From NCBI RefSeq assembly GCF_000413475.1, contig NZ_ATFK01000002.1, positions 1 to 64,000 of the forward strand: a stretch of 64,000 nucleotides of DNA, given 5' to 3'. The notes under the pieces are model-generated. The model was not told the origin of the DNA and did no database searches. It was given only the letters and a program-made list of their open reading frames with translations. This document shows positions 1 to 8,834 of this stretch, piece after piece; within the stretch, counting starts at the first letter, position 1, and every line of letters begins with the position of its first letter. Position numbers and translations under genes: made by a program. The stretch is from Streptococcus intermedius SK54 = ATCC 27335 (lineage in GTDB: Bacteria > Bacillota > Bacilli > Lactobacillales > Streptococcaceae).

Positions 1-10
1 ATCTCACATT

Positions 11-83
11 GGGAGTTTAGCTCAGCTGGGAGAGCATCTGCCTTACAAGCAGAGGGTCAGCGGTTCGATCCCGTTAACTCCCA
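11..83 (+). tRNA. tRNA-Val (anticodon TAC)
   Basis: Full 73-nt cloverleaf with acceptor GGGAGUU pairing AACUCCC, discriminator A and loop CUUACAA giving anticodon UAC. It is the first gene of a 17-tRNA tandem array, and no CCA is encoded. Confidence 0.97.
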
Positions 84-107
84 TTTCTTAAGCGGAAAAG
101 CTTAATA

Positions 108-180
108 GGTCCCGTAGTGTAGCGGTTATCACGTCGCCCTGTCACGGCGAAGATCGCGGGTTCGATTCCCGTCGGGACCG
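108..180 (+). tRNA. tRNA-Asp (anticodon GTC)
   Basis: A 73-nt cloverleaf with acceptor GGUCCCG/CGGGACC, discriminator G and anticodon GUC in loop CUGUCAC. Confidence 0.97.
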
Positions 181-207
181 TTTTAGTGTATAGAAATACA
201 TTAGAGC

Positions 208-280
208 GACTCGTTAGCTCAGTTGGTAGAGCATTTGACTTTTAATCAAAGGGTCACTGGTTCGAGCCCAGTACGGGTCA
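208..280 (+). tRNA. tRNA-Lys (anticodon TTT)
   Basis: A 73-nt cloverleaf with acceptor GACUCGU/ACGGGUC (one U·G pair), discriminator A and anticodon UUU. Confidence 0.97.
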
Positions 281-289
281 TAGTCACAA

Positions 290-371
290 GCGGGTGTGGC
301 GGAATTGGCAGACGCACCAGATTTAGGATCTGGCGCTTAACGGCGTGGGGGTTCAAGTCCCTTCACCCGCA
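290..371 (+). tRNA. tRNA-Leu (anticodon TAG)
   Basis: An 82-nt class II tRNA with a long variable arm, acceptor GCGGGUG/CACCCGC and loop UUUAGGA giving anticodon UAG. Confidence 0.97.
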
Positions 372-381
372 TAGAAGATAA

Positions 382-454
382 GCCGGCTTAGCTCAGTTGG
401 TAGAGCATCTGATTTGTAATCAGAGGGTCGCGTGTTCAAGTCATGTAGCCGGCA
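382..454 (+). tRNA. tRNA-Thr (anticodon TGT)
   Basis: A 73-nt cloverleaf with acceptor GCCGGCU/AGCCGGC and anticodon UGU. Confidence 0.97.
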
Positions 455-474
455 TTAGAAGGAAAGAAGTGAAT

Positions 475-546
475 GCGAACGTAGTTCAGTGGTAGAACAT
501 CACCTTGCCAAGGTGGGGGTCGCGGGTTCGAACCCCGTCGTTCGCT
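475..546 (+). tRNA. tRNA-Gly (anticodon GCC)
   Basis: A 72-nt cloverleaf with acceptor GCGAACG/CGUUCGC, discriminator U and anticodon GCC. Confidence 0.97.
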
Positions 547-553
547 TGAGGAA

Positions 554-639
554 GCCGGGGTGGCGGAACTGGCAGACGCACAGGACTTAAAATCCTGCGA
601 TTGGAAACAATCGTACCGGTTCGATTCCGGTCCTCGGCA
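554..639 (+). tRNA. tRNA-Leu (anticodon TAA)
   Basis: An 86-nt class II tRNA with a long variable arm, acceptor GCCGGGG/CCUCGGC and anticodon UAA. Confidence 0.97.
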
Positions 640-651
640 TAGGAATAGAGA

Positions 652-725
652 GCACCCTTAGCTCAACTGGATAGAGTACCTGACTACGAATCAGGCGGTT
701 AGAGGTTCGACTCCTCTAGGGTGCA
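652..725 (+). tRNA. tRNA-Arg (anticodon ACG)
   Basis: A 74-nt cloverleaf with acceptor GCACCCU/AGGGUGC and anticodon ACG, whose A34 is normally edited to inosine by TadA. Confidence 0.97.
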
Positions 726-763
726 TAGGGAAGAAGTCATAGGGCTTCGTTTTTCTACCTATA

Positions 764-837
764 CGGGAAGTAGCTCAGCTTGGTAGAGTACTTGGTTTGG
801 GACCAAGGTGTCGCAGGTTCGAATCCTGTCTTCCCGA
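764..837 (+). tRNA. tRNA-Pro (anticodon TGG)
   Basis: A 74-nt cloverleaf with acceptor CGGGAAG/CUUCCCG, discriminator A and anticodon UGG. Confidence 0.97.
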
Positions 838-843
838 TCCTAT

Positions 844-917
844 GGCGGTGTAGCTCAGCTGGCTAGAGCGTCCGGTTCATACCCGGGAGGTCGGGGGTTC
901 GATCCCCTTCGCCGCTA
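844..917 (+). tRNA. elongator tRNA-Met (anticodon CAT)
   Basis: A 74-nt cloverleaf with acceptor GGCGGUG and anticodon CAU. The body resembles the elongator Met tRNA of Bacillus and lacks the initiator C1 x A72 mismatch, so this is the elongator among the three CAU genes. Confidence 0.9.
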
Positions 918-930
918 TATTGATCTTGTT

Positions 931-1004
931 GGACCTTTAGCTCAGCTGGTTAGAGCTCTCGGCTCATAACCGAGTGGTCGTAGGTTCAAGTCCTACAAGG
1001 TCCA
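931..1004 (+). tRNA. tRNA with CAT anticodon, probably tRNA-Ile2 (lysidine-modified)
   Basis: A 74-nt cloverleaf with acceptor GGACCUU/AAGGUCC and anticodon CAU. The body matches what I remember of the Bacillus tRNA-Ile2 read as AUA after TilS modifies C34. Gene finders often label it Met. The Ile2 identity is inferred from likeness. Confidence 0.8.
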
Positions 1005-1018
1005 TTTTGTTGTATTGT

Positions 1019-1108
1019 GGAGGATTACCCAAGTCCGGCTGAAGGGAACGGTCTTGAAAACCGTCAGGCGTGTAAAAGCGTGCGTGGGTTCGAATCCCAC
1101 ATCCTCCT
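1019..1108 (+). tRNA. tRNA-Ser (anticodon TGA)
   Basis: A 90-nt class II tRNA with acceptor GGAGGAU/AUCCUCC, a long variable arm and anticodon UGA. Confidence 0.97.
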
Positions 1109-1120
1109 TAGTAGGAATAG

Positions 1121-1194
<74 letters not shown>

Positions 1195-1200
1195 TAGGTT

Positions 1201-1273
1201 GGCTCGGTAGCTCAGTTGGTAGAGCAATGGATTGAAGCTCCATGTGTCGGCGGTTCGATTCCGTCTCGCGCCA
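1201..1273 (+). tRNA. tRNA-Phe (anticodon GAA)
   Basis: A 73-nt cloverleaf with anticodon GAA. The acceptor GGCUCGG faces UCGCGCC, so the fourth pair is a U x C mismatch and the seventh a G·U. Streptococcal tRNA-Phe, as I remember it, carries the same feature. Confidence 0.95.
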
Positions 1274-1290
1274 TTTGTTTGATTGATTAA

Positions 1291-1361
1291 GCGGGTGTAG
1301 TTTAGTGGTAAAACTACAGCCTTCCAAGCTGTTGTCGCGAGTTCGATTCTCGTCACCCGCT
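1291..1361 (+). tRNA. tRNA-Gly (anticodon TCC)
   Basis: A 71-nt cloverleaf with acceptor GCGGGUG/CACCCGC, discriminator U and anticodon UCC. Confidence 0.97.
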
Positions 1362-1396
1362 TTGAACAGAGGTGTTCATACCAAGTTTTTGAACTT

Positions 1397-1470
<74 letters not shown>

Positions 1471-1480
1471 TCATATTTTT

Positions 1481-1568
1481 GGAGAATTACTCAAGAGGCT
1501 GAAGAGGACGGTTTGCTAAATCGTTAGGTCGGGTAACTGGCGCGGGGGTTCGAATCCCCCATTCTCCG
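1481..1568 (+). tRNA. tRNA-Ser (anticodon GCT)
   Basis: An 88-nt class II tRNA with acceptor GGAGAAU/AUUCUCC, discriminator G and anticodon GCU. It is the last tRNA, followed six bases later by a terminator hairpin. Confidence 0.97.
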
Positions 1569-1573
1569 TATTT

Positions 1574-1604
1574 AAGGAGTGTAGCGATAGCTATCTCCTT
1601 TTCT
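1574..1604 (+). terminator. terminator of the tRNA array
   Basis: Stem AAGGAG/CTCCTT plus TAGC/GCTA around a GATA loop, followed by TTTT. It ends the tRNA transcript just before mreC. Confidence 0.8.
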
Positions 1605-1640
1605 CTTGTCTATTGATTTTGTCTGCCATTATGGAGTAAA

Positions 1641-2456
1641 GTGAATCGTATGAAAAAATCCAAATTTGTTGTTATGGCTACTATTTTGATAATAGTAACT
1701 TCGGTACTTCTGGTCTCAACTCGTTCTTTAGGTGTAGTGAATGAAGCTTCTAATGTTGTGTCTGTTTTGGATAATATTGTTTCAAAACCATTTAATTTTT
1801 TAGTAGATGTTAAATCAGATTTAACTAATTTAACAAGGACCTATAAGGAAAATAAGCAATTAAAAAAAGCTTTATTCAAAATGGAAGAACAATTGGCTGC
1901 TTCAGATTCATTAAAAGATGAAAATAGTCAATTAAGGCAACTATTAGAAATGAAGAATCTCTATGAGTCCAAAAAGAAAGTTTCAGCTGATGTTGTCTCA
2001 CGTATACCTGTTTCTTGGTTGGCTGAATTAACTGTCAATGCTGGGCACCAAAACGGAGTTCAAAATACAATGCTAGCAGTGGCAAATGGTGGTTTGATAG
2101 GTAGTGTGAAAGATGTTGCTTCTCATTCTAGTCGAGTAAATCTATTAACAAATAATAAAAATATTGATAATATTTCAGTAAGAATTCAAACAGATACAGG
2201 CACTATTTATGGGGTAATTATTGGCTACAGTAAAGAAAAAACTGCATTCATTATCAGCCAGTTAAATAGCTCAGACACAATTAAAGAAGGTGTGAAAGTT
2301 GTGACTAGTGGCTTAGGAACGTACAACATTCCCAACATTCCAGTTGGGACAGTCCTTTCTGTTACTGAAAAATCTGACCATTTGACAAAAGAAGTATTTG
2401 TAAAACCGAGTGCAGATTTAACAGATATTCGTGTGGTGACATTGGTAGGAAGTTAA
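1641..2456 (+). CDS. mreC: rod shape-determining protein MreC
   Basis: Bitopic protein of the elongation machinery that positions peptidoglycan synthesis outside the membrane, with MreD. The 271-residue sequence has one N-terminal membrane segment (about residues 8-27), a coiled coil (about 55-110) and a beta-rich MreC domain containing ANGGLIG and GLGTYN. The GTG start gives MNRMKKSKF, like the pneumococcal protein; a GGAG lies four bases upstream. An ATG three codons later is the alternative. mreD follows after one base, so the two are translated together. The local DNA is AT-rich but the family match is clear. Confidence 0.93.
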   Translation: MNRMKKSKFVVMATILIIVTSVLLVSTRSLGVVNEASNVVSVLDNIVSKPFNFLVDVKSDLTNLTRTYKENKQLKKALFKMEEQLAASDSLKDENSQLRQLLEMKNLYESKKKVSADVVSRIPVSWLAELTVNAGHQNGVQNTMLAVANGGLIGSVKDVASHSSRVNLLTNNKNIDNISVRIQTDTGTIYGVIIGYSKEKTAFIISQLNSSDTIKEGVKVVTSGLGTYNIPNIPVGTVLSVTEKSDHLTKEVFVKPSADLTDIRVVTLVGS

Positions 2457-2457
2457 T

Positions 2458-2958
2458 ATGAAATTTTTTAAGGACTACATTTTACCTTTTGGGGTTTTAT
2501 TTGTTGTTATGTTAGTAGATGGTCACCTTTCAAATCTTTTAACTACTCTTTTTTCAACTGATATTCACTTACTAAGTCATCTTTTACTTATTTTTGTATT
2601 ATACATTTCTATAAATCTTTCAGACAATACCAATTTTATTATTTTATTGTTAATTGGCCTATTGTATGATATCTATTATTTTCATATTATCGGCCTTTCG
2701 ATATTATTGTTGCCATTGATGGGAATTGTTGTTAGCAAATATAATTCTGTTTTGATGTCTAATCGAGTTAGTCGTTTTTTCTCAGTCGCTATTTTGGTAT
2801 TTTTCTTTGAGGCGGCTACGTTTACTTTGGCAATTGTGACTCATTTGGCTCGAATGTCTTTTGCAGATTTTGTTGTTTATACAATTGCACCAACGATGGT
2901 GTTAAATTTACTATTCTTTTTAGTGATTCAACTAATTTTAGAAAAGATATATTTATGA
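2458..2958 (+). CDS. mreD: rod shape-determining protein MreD
   Basis: Integral membrane partner of MreC in the elongasome. The 166 residues are almost entirely hydrophobic and form about five membrane segments, the expected form and length for Gram-positive MreD. It starts one base after the mreC stop and relies on coupling or a weak ribosome site. Position after mreC and before pcsB is standard in streptococci. MreD sequences diverge widely, so the call rests on topology and position more than on motifs. Confidence 0.88.
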   Translation: MKFFKDYILPFGVLFVVMLVDGHLSNLLTTLFSTDIHLLSHLLLIFVLYISINLSDNTNFIILLLIGLLYDIYYFHIIGLSILLLPLMGIVVSKYNSVLMSNRVSRFFSVAILVFFFEAATFTLAIVTHLARMSFADFVVYTIAPTMVLNLLFFLVIQLILEKIYL

Positions 2959-2988
2959 TAAAAATTTATGATAAATTGGAAATAGAAA

Positions 2989-3005
2989 TGTAATAAAGGC
3001 GTAAC
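2989..3005 (+). promoter_or_regulatory. candidate WalR (VicR) box upstream of pcsB
   Basis: TGTAAT-AAAGG-CGTAAC fits the WalR direct repeat TGTWAH-N5-TGTWAH at 11 of 12 positions. pcsB is the best-known WalRK target in streptococci. The box overlaps the mreD terminator hairpin. No good -35 is visible between it and pcsB, consistent with an activator-dependent promoter. Confidence 0.6.
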
Positions 3006-3024
3006 ATACTCAGCGCCTTTTTTT
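2995..3024 (+). terminator. terminator after mreD
   Basis: Stem AAAGGCG/CGCCTTT with a 12-base loop followed by a run of T. Confidence 0.75.
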
Positions 3025-3067
3025 GTTATACTTATAAATGTCTTATTGAATAGGAGTAAAATTGTTT

Positions 3068-4249
3068 ATGAAGAAAAAATTACTTACATCAATCTTATTA
3101 AGTACAATGGTTCTTACACAGGGGGCATCTCTTGTAAATGTACATGCAGATTCTACTGATGACAAAATTGCTACACAAGATAGTAAAATTAACAGTTTGA
3201 CTGATCAACAAAAATCAGCTCAAGCTCAAGTAGATCAAATTCAAAGCCAAGTTTCATCTATTCAATCTCAACAAGAAAAGTTGAAATCTGAAAATGAAAA
3301 ACTTCAAGCTGAATCAGCAAAATTATCAGCTGAAATTGAAACTTTGTCTAAAAATATTGTAGCGCGTAATAAATCATTGGCTAATCAAGCACGTAGTGCT
3401 CAAACAAGTGGCACAGCTACAAGCTATATTAATACAATTGTAAATTCAAAATCTATCACAGAAGCCATTTCACGTGTTTCTGCGATGAATGAAATTGTTT
3501 CAGCAAACAATAAAATGTTGGAACAACAAAAACAAGATAAAAAAGCTATTTCTGAAAAACAAGTAGCTAATAATGAAGCAATCAATACTGTTATTGCAAA
3601 TCAACAAACACTGGCAAATGATGCAAAAACTTTATCTACTAAGCAAGCTGAACTAAAAGCGGCTCAGTTAAGTCTTGCTGCAGAAAAAGCTACGGCTGAA
3701 GGAGAAAAGAACTCACTATTAGCTCAAAAGGCAGCAGCACAAAAAGCAGCAGAAGAGGCAGCAGCACAAGAAGCATCTTATAAAGCACAACAAGCAGCAC
3801 AAGCTCAGGCAATAGCTTCGTCAGGTAATACAACATTTACAGCACAAGTTCAAGCTTTAAATCATTCTTCAGCTCCTACAGTGTCTCATTCTACTTCGCG
3901 CCCAACTTATAATTCATCTGCTTCAACTTATCCAGTTGGTCAGTGTACTTGGGGTGCAAAAACATTAGCTCCGTGGGCTGGTGATTATTGGGGTAATGGT
4001 GCTCAATGGGCAGCAAGTGCGGCAGCAGCTGGTTTCCGTACAGGTTCAACACCTCAAGTTGGTGCTATCATTTCATGGAATGATGGTGGTTATGGACACG
4101 TTGCTGTGGTAACAGCTGTAGAATCTCCTACACGTATTCAAGTATCTGAAGCAAACTATGCAGGGCATCAAGCTATTGGAAACTATCGTGGTTGGTTCAA
4201 TCCAGCTGCTGCAGGACAAGGTTCATTTACTTATATCTATCCAAATTAA
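3068..4249 (+). CDS. pcsB: PcsB, secreted CHAP-domain division hydrolase
   Basis: Secreted peptidoglycan hydrolase of septal splitting, driven by FtsEX in streptococci. From the ATG at 3068 it has 393 residues: a signal peptide (about 1-27), a long coiled coil rich in Gln, Lys and Ala (about 30-240), a Ser/Thr linker and a C-terminal CHAP domain (about 285-393). The catalytic Cys is in GQCTWG and the His in GYGHVAVV. The reading frame also opens at TTG 3062, but the family begins MKKK, so ATG is preferred; AGGAG lies upstream. It is monocistronic, with terminators on both sides and a WalR-like box upstream. Confidence 0.94.
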   Translation: MKKKLLTSILLSTMVLTQGASLVNVHADSTDDKIATQDSKINSLTDQQKSAQAQVDQIQSQVSSIQSQQEKLKSENEKLQAESAKLSAEIETLSKNIVARNKSLANQARSAQTSGTATSYINTIVNSKSITEAISRVSAMNEIVSANNKMLEQQKQDKKAISEKQVANNEAINTVIANQQTLANDAKTLSTKQAELKAAQLSLAAEKATAEGEKNSLLAQKAAAQKAAEEAAAQEASYKAQQAAQAQAIASSGNTTFTAQVQALNHSSAPTVSHSTSRPTYNSSASTYPVGQCTWGAKTLAPWAGDYWGNGAQWAASAAAAGFRTGSTPQVGAIISWNDGGYGHVAVVTAVESPTRIQVSEANYAGHQAIGNYRGWFNPAAAGQGSFTYIYPN

Positions 4250-4262
4250 TGAATAAAGAAAT

Positions 4263-4291
4263 AAAAAGCGCGGTTAGCGTTTTTTATTTTT
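4263..4291 (+). terminator. terminator after pcsB
   Basis: Stem AAAAAGCGC/GCGTTTTT with a GGTTA loop and a trailing T-rich run. Confidence 0.75.
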
Positions 4292-4293
4292 GA

Positions 4294-4322
4294 TTGAAAA
4301 ATTAACTAAAAAGGGTTACAAT
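4294..4322 (+). promoter_or_regulatory. sigma-A promoter of prs
   Basis: TTGAAA, a 17-base spacer and TACAAT, about 60 bases before the prs ATG. Confidence 0.75.
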
Positions 4323-4382
4323 GTTAATTGGAGAAATGTTGTAACTGGTTTACAAAGAAACGAATATATACTGGAGGACATC

Positions 4383-5351
4383 ATGTCGTTTTCTGATTTA
4401 AAGCTCTTTGCTCTTTCGTCCAATCAGGAATTGGCAAAACGTGTTGCTCAAGAGATTGGCATGGATCTTGGGAAGTCAACTGTACGTCAATTTTCTGATG
4501 GAGAAATTCAAGTTAATATTGAAGAATCTATCCGTGGAAAACATGTTTTTATCTTACAGTCAACGAGCTCACCTGTTAATGATAATTTAATGGAAATTTT
4601 AATCATGGTGGATGCTTTAAAGCGTGCAAGTGCTGAGTCAATTAATGTGGTCATGCCTTATTACGGTTATGCTCGTCAAGACAGAAAAGCACGCGCACGT
4701 GAACCTATCACTTCAAAATTAGTTGCAAATATGTTGCAGGTAGCTGGTGTGGATCGTTTGTTGACAATTGATTTACATGCAGCACAAATTCAAGGATTTT
4801 TTGATATTCCAGTAGACCATCTCATGGGTGCTCCTCTCATTGCAGATTATTTTGAACGCCGTGGGATGACAGGCAGCGATTATGTGGTTGTTAGTCCTGA
4901 CCATGGTGGGGTGACGCGCGCTCGTAAATTAGCTGAATTTTTGAAAACACCGATTGCTATTATTGATAAGCGTCGTAGTGTAGATAAGATGAATACGAGT
5001 GAAGTGATGAATATCATCGGTAAAGTAGAAGGAAAAACGTGTATTTTAATTGACGACATGATTGATACAGCAGGAACAATTTGTCATGCTGCTGATGCGC
5101 TTGCTGAAGCAGGTGCCGTAGAGGTTTATGCGAGTTGTACTCACCCAGTACTTTCGGGGCCTGCTATGCAGAATATTCAAAAATCGGCTATTAAAAAATT
5201 GGTCGTGTTAGATACAATTTATCTGCCGGAAGAACGTTTAATTGATAAAATAGAGCAAATTTCGATTGCTCATTTATTGGCGGAGGCTATTGTACGTATC
5301 CATGAAAAACGTCCTCTTTCGCCCTTATTTGAAACTTTGACGGCTCTTTAA
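4383..5351 (+). CDS. prs: ribose-phosphate pyrophosphokinase (PRPP synthetase)
   Basis: Makes PRPP from ribose 5-phosphate and ATP, the shared precursor of purines, pyrimidines, His, Trp and NAD. From ATG 4383 (GGAGG five bases upstream) it has 322 residues, the usual class I length and the usual [14 protein letters not shown] start. Visible motifs are [25 protein letters not shown] in the flexible loop, the [12 protein letters not shown] signature and the PRPP loop DDMIDTAGT. The frame stays open 31 codons upstream, but that stretch covers the promoter and is not translated. It is a single gene between terminators, upstream of the purine cluster that uses its product. Confidence 0.96.
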   Translation: MSFSDLKLFALSSNQELAKRVAQEIGMDLGKSTVRQFSDGEIQVNIEESIRGKHVFILQSTSSPVNDNLMEILIMVDALKRASAESINVVMPYYGYARQDRKARAREPITSKLVANMLQVAGVDRLLTIDLHAAQIQGFFDIPVDHLMGAPLIADYFERRGMTGSDYVVVSPDHGGVTRARKLAEFLKTPIAIIDKRRSVDKMNTSEVMNIIGKVEGKTCILIDDMIDTAGTICHAADALAEAGAVEVYASCTHPVLSGPAMQNIQKSAIKKLVVLDTIYLPEERLIDKIEQISIAHLLAEAIVRIHEKRPLSPLFETLTAL

Positions 5352-5379
5352 TTAATGTAAGAGAAAGAAATCTAGGTAG

Positions 5380-5410
5380 GGATCACTCTGATAGTTGGAG
5401 TGATTCTTTT
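5380..5410 (+). terminator. terminator after prs
   Basis: Nine-pair stem GGATCACTC/GAGTGATTC (one G·U) and a TTTT run. Confidence 0.8.
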
Positions 5411-5458
5411 GCTTCAATCAATTGATAAGTGATGAATTTTCTCAATATTATGATATTT

Positions 5459-5487
5459 TTGCCATGACTTAGTTTTTATAGTATAAT
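5459..5487 (+). promoter_or_regulatory. promoter of the aminotransferase-recO-plsX-acpP operon
   Basis: TTGCCA, 17-base spacer, TATAAT, 28 bases before the GTG start. Confidence 0.75.
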
Positions 5488-5514
5488 AGTTCTATTAGAT
5501 TTTGGAGGTAAGAT

Positions 5515-6702
5515 GTGGATTTAACGAAACGTTTTAACAAGAGTTTAGCAAAAATTGAAGTTTCTTTGATTCGACAATTTGATCAATCTATTTCGAGCAT
5601 TCCTGGAATTCTTCGTTTGACATTAGGAGAACCTGATTTTACAACTCCAGATCATGTAAAAGAAGCTGCGAAAGCTGCAATTGATGCAAATGAGAGCCAT
5701 TATACAGGCATGAGTGGGTTGCTAGCATTGCGTCAGGCAGCTAGTCAATTTGTGAATGAGAAATATAAGCTTTCTTATGATCCTGAAACAGAAATTTTAG
5801 TGACAATTGGGGCAACTGAAGCTTTGTCTGCTACGTTGACAGCTATCTTAGAAGAAGGAGATAAGGTGCTTTTGCCCGCACCTGCTTATCCAGGATATGA
5901 GCCGATTGTCAATCTTATTGGGGCAGAAGTTGTTGAGATTGATACGACAGAAAATGATTTTGTTTTAACACCTGAAATGTTGGAAAAAGCAATTTTGGAG
6001 CAGGGAAATAAGCTTAAAGCAGTGATTTTGAATTATCCAGCTAATCCAACAGGAGTCGCTTATTCACGAGAACAAATAGCAGCTCTAGCTGATGTATTGA
6101 AAAAGTATGATATTTTTGTTGTTTGTGATGAAGTGTATTCTGAGTTGACGTATACCAAACAGCCTCATGTATCTATTGCAGAATTTTTACCTAATCAGAC
6201 TATTGTGATCAACGGTTTATCTAAGTCACATGCGATGACAGGCTGGCGTCTGGGTTTCATCTTTGCTCCAGCTATTTTTACGGCACAATTGATTAAGAGT
6301 CATCAATATTTGGTGACAGCTGCAAATACGATGGCTCAATTTGCAGGGGTAGAGGCATTGAGAGCAGGTAAAGATGATGCAGAGCCAATGAAAAGGGAAT
6401 ATATTGAGCGACGTGATTATATTCTGGAAAAAATGACAGAGCTTGGTTTTAAGATTATTAGACCTAATGGTGCATTTTACATTTTTGCAAAAATTCCAGC
6501 TGGCTACAATCAAGATTCTTTTGCTTTTTTAAAGGATTTTGCATATAAAAAAGCAGTTGCGTTTATTCCTGGGGCTGCTTTTGGGCGGTATGGAGAAGGT
6601 TATGTACGGCTTTCTTATGCGGCTAGCATGGACACGATAAAGGAAGCAATGAAGCGGCTTAAGGAATATATGGAGGAGTATGCTGAAATCCATCACAAGT
6701 AA
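5515..6702 (+). CDS. PLP-dependent class I/II aminotransferase (aromatic/aspartate type)
   Basis: Fold-type I aminotransferase of 395 residues. Visible are the cofactor pocket [21 protein letters not shown], the Schiff-base lysine in [12 protein letters not shown] and the substrate-carboxylate arginine in YVRLSYA. The family in lactic acid bacteria is called AraT or PatA and transaminates aromatic or other amino acids; the exact substrate cannot be read from sequence. The start is GTG 5515 with GGAGG six bases upstream; the ATG two bases earlier is out of frame and stops at once. It overlaps recO by 23 bases, forming an operon with recO, plsX and acpP. Confidence 0.92.
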   Translation: MDLTKRFNKSLAKIEVSLIRQFDQSISSIPGILRLTLGEPDFTTPDHVKEAAKAAIDANESHYTGMSGLLALRQAASQFVNEKYKLSYDPETEILVTIGATEALSATLTAILEEGDKVLLPAPAYPGYEPIVNLIGAEVVEIDTTENDFVLTPEMLEKAILEQGNKLKAVILNYPANPTGVAYSREQIAALADVLKKYDIFVVCDEVYSELTYTKQPHVSIAEFLPNQTIVINGLSKSHAMTGWRLGFIFAPAIFTAQLIKSHQYLVTAANTMAQFAGVEALRAGKDDAEPMKREYIERRDYILEKMTELGFKIIRPNGAFYIFAKIPAGYNQDSFAFLKDFAYKKAVAFIPGAAFGRYGEGYVRLSYAASMDTIKEAMKRLKEYMEEYAEIHHK

Positions 6703-7453
6703 AGGTTTGGTTCTCTATAACCGTAATTTTCGTGAAGATGATAAGCTAGTTAAAATTTTCACAGAACAAGCTGGCAAGAGGATGTTTTTCGTGAAACACG
6801 TTAGAAATTCTAAGTTAAGTCCAGTTATTCAACCTCTGGTAGTCGCTAATTTTTTGATGAAGGTAAATGATGACGGTTTGAGCTATATTGATGATTATCA
6901 AGAAATTAGAACTTTTCAGCATATCAATCATGATCTTTTTACAATGGCTTATGCGACTTATGTGGTAGCTCTGGCGGATGCCAGTATTCAGGATAATGAA
7001 CTAGATTCTGCTCTCTTTGTTTTTTTGCAAAAAACATTAGAATTGATGGAGCAAGGTTTGGATTACGAAGTGCTGACCAATATTTTTGAAATTCAAATTT
7101 TGTCGCGTTTTGGCGTTTCTTTGAATTTTCATGAGTGTTGTTTTTGCCACCGAATAGGGCTACCGTTTGATTTTTCTTTTACCTATAATGGCGTTTTATG
7201 TCCAGAACATTATAGCAAAGATGAGCGACGGAGTCATTTGGAACCCAATATTCTTTATTTATTAGACCAATTTCAAGCAGTTCAATTTAGTGACCTGAAA
7301 ACAATTTCGTTAAATTCTGAATTAAAATATCAATTGCGAAAAGTAATTGATCAAATTTATGAAGAATATGTTGGGATTCATCTAAAATCCAAAAAATTTA
7401 TTGATTCTCTGGAAGACTGGGGAGAAATCTTAAAGAACAAGGAGTTGAAATGA
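6680..7453 (+). CDS. recO: DNA repair protein RecO
   Basis: Recombination mediator of the RecFOR pathway, loading RecA on SSB-coated single-stranded DNA and annealing strands. It has 257 residues: an N-terminal OB fold ([16 protein letters not shown]), a helical middle and a zinc-binding set around residues 153-172 (CCFCHR and CPEH). The GGAGGAG ribosome site lies inside the 3' end of the aminotransferase gene, very close to the ATG. The stop overlaps the plsX start (ATGA). Confidence 0.94.
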   Translation: MLKSITSKGLVLYNRNFREDDKLVKIFTEQAGKRMFFVKHVRNSKLSPVIQPLVVANFLMKVNDDGLSYIDDYQEIRTFQHINHDLFTMAYATYVVALADASIQDNELDSALFVFLQKTLELMEQGLDYEVLTNIFEIQILSRFGVSLNFHECCFCHRIGLPFDFSFTYNGVLCPEHYSKDERRSHLEPNILYLLDQFQAVQFSDLKTISLNSELKYQLRKVIDQIYEEYVGIHLKSKKFIDSLEDWGEILKNKELK

Positions 7454-8448
7454 AAAAAATAGCAATTGATGCCATGGGTGGTGATTATGCCCCACAATCT
7501 ATTGTAGAGGGGGTTAATCAAGCCCTGAATGATTTTTCGGATGTTGAAGTTATCCTTTATGGAGATGAAGCAAAAATCAAGCAGTATCTAACGGCAACTG
7601 AGCGGGTTCGTATTGTTCATACAGATGAAAAAATCAATTCAGATGATGAGCCGACTAAAGCTATTCGTAAGAAGAAAAATGCCAGTATGGTGTTAGCGGC
7701 CAAAGCGGTAAATACTGGAGAAGCTGATGCCATTCTTTCTGCGGGGAATACTGGAGCGCTTTTGGCTGCTGGATTCTTCATCGTCGGTCGTATCAAGAAT
7801 ATTGACCGTCCGGGTTTGATGTCCACATTACCAACGACAGATGGAAAAGGATTTGATATGTTGGATTTGGGAGCGAATGCAGAAAACACAGCCCATCATT
7901 TGCACCAGTACGCTATTTTAGGATCGTTTTATGCTGAAAATGTACGTGGAATTAAGAAGCCGCGGGTAGGGCTTTTAAACAATGGAACAGAGGCGAGCAA
8001 GGGTGATCCGCTTCGTAAGGAAGTGTATGATTTGTTAGTGTCAGATGACTCATTGAATTTTATTGGAAATGTGGAAGCGCGTGATTTAATGGATCATGTA
8101 GCAGATGTGGTTGTAGCAGATGGTTTTACAGGTAATGCCGTGTTGAAAGCCATGGAGGGTACAGCTATGGGAATTATGAGCCAGCTTAAAAAATCGATTG
8201 TAAATGGAGGCTGGAAAGCAAAACTAGGCGCAGCATTGTTGAAAGATAGCCTAAAATCGTTGAAGGGTAGTTTAAATTATTCTGATGTAGGTGGTGCAGT
8301 TTTATTTGGAGTGCAGGCACCTGTTGTTAAAACACATGGGGCGAGTGATGCAAAAGCCGTTTACAGCACGATTCGTCAGATTCGGATTATGTTGGAAACA
8401 GATGTTATTGGAAAGGCAGTAAAAGAATTTTCAGGAGAGGCAAAATGA
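7450..8448 (+). CDS. plsX: phosphate acyltransferase PlsX
   Basis: Peripheral membrane enzyme converting acyl-ACP to acyl phosphate for PlsY, the first step of phospholipid synthesis in Gram-positives. It has 332 residues, family length, and starts with the hallmark [12 protein letters not shown]. Further motifs are [26 protein letters not shown] and [12 protein letters not shown]. It starts by ATGA overlap with recO and ends by ATGA overlap with the acyl carrier protein gene, so substrate carrier and enzyme are made together. Confidence 0.96.
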   Translation: MKKIAIDAMGGDYAPQSIVEGVNQALNDFSDVEVILYGDEAKIKQYLTATERVRIVHTDEKINSDDEPTKAIRKKKNASMVLAAKAVNTGEADAILSAGNTGALLAAGFFIVGRIKNIDRPGLMSTLPTTDGKGFDMLDLGANAENTAHHLHQYAILGSFYAENVRGIKKPRVGLLNNGTEASKGDPLRKEVYDLLVSDDSLNFIGNVEARDLMDHVADVVVADGFTGNAVLKAMEGTAMGIMSQLKKSIVNGGWKAKLGAALLKDSLKSLKGSLNYSDVGGAVLFGVQAPVVKTHGASDAKAVYSTIRQIRIMLETDVIGKAVKEFSGEAK

Positions 8449-8690
8449 CAGAACAAAAGATTTACGAGAGAATTGTAGAAATTATTCAAGAAAGTCGTGG
8501 TAAAGAATTTCAAGTTTCTCAAACACTTAGTTTGAAAGATGATTTAAAAGCGGATTCTGTTGATTTGATGGAATTTATACTAACTGTGGAGGATGAATTT
8601 GGTGTTGAAATTTCAGATGAAGAAATAGACGAGCTGAATAATGTGAGAGACGTTGTTGCTTGCGTGCAGAAAGGCTTGAATAAATCATAA
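8445..8690 (+). CDS. acpP: acyl carrier protein
   Basis: Carrier of acyl chains as phosphopantetheine thioesters. It has 81 acidic residues with the attachment serine in [10 protein letters not shown] (about residue 38) and the usual VEDEFGVEI helix. The motif is DSVD rather than the common DSLD. Coupling to plsX suggests this copy serves phospholipid synthesis; streptococci usually carry a second acp in the fab cluster. Confidence 0.93.
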   Translation: MTEQKIYERIVEIIQESRGKEFQVSQTLSLKDDLKADSVDLMEFILTVEDEFGVEISDEEIDELNNVRDVVACVQKGLNKS

Positions 8691-8724
8691 GAGTGAATAG
8701 CTTATCTATATGAGAGATAAATTT

Positions 8725-8753
8725 AAAAAACAACTGGAAAACAGTTGTTTTTT
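8725..8753 (+). terminator. terminator after acpP
   Basis: Perfect 12-pair stem of AAAAAACAACTG with its complement around a GAAAA loop, ending in a T run. Confidence 0.88.
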
Positions 8754-8772
8754 GTTATTGTACGACATTTTC

Positions 8773-8801
8773 TTGAAAATATATTTTTATTATGATAGAA
8801 T
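8773..8801 (+). promoter_or_regulatory. promoter of the purine operon (purC)
   Basis: TTGAAA, 17-base spacer, TAGAAT, 33 bases before the purC start. Two CGAA cores follow at 8816-8831, ACGAAAGG and GCGAATAT. They recall the CGAA core of the PurR box, but their place downstream of the -10 differs from the upstream site known in lactococci, so that part is tentative. Confidence 0.65.
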
Positions 8802-8834
8802 TAAGCTAGAAAAATACGAAAGGCGAATATTAAA

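Noticed and set aside
4290..4382. 31-codon N-terminal extension of Prs
   Set aside because: The extension covers the prs promoter and the ribosome site of the true ATG.
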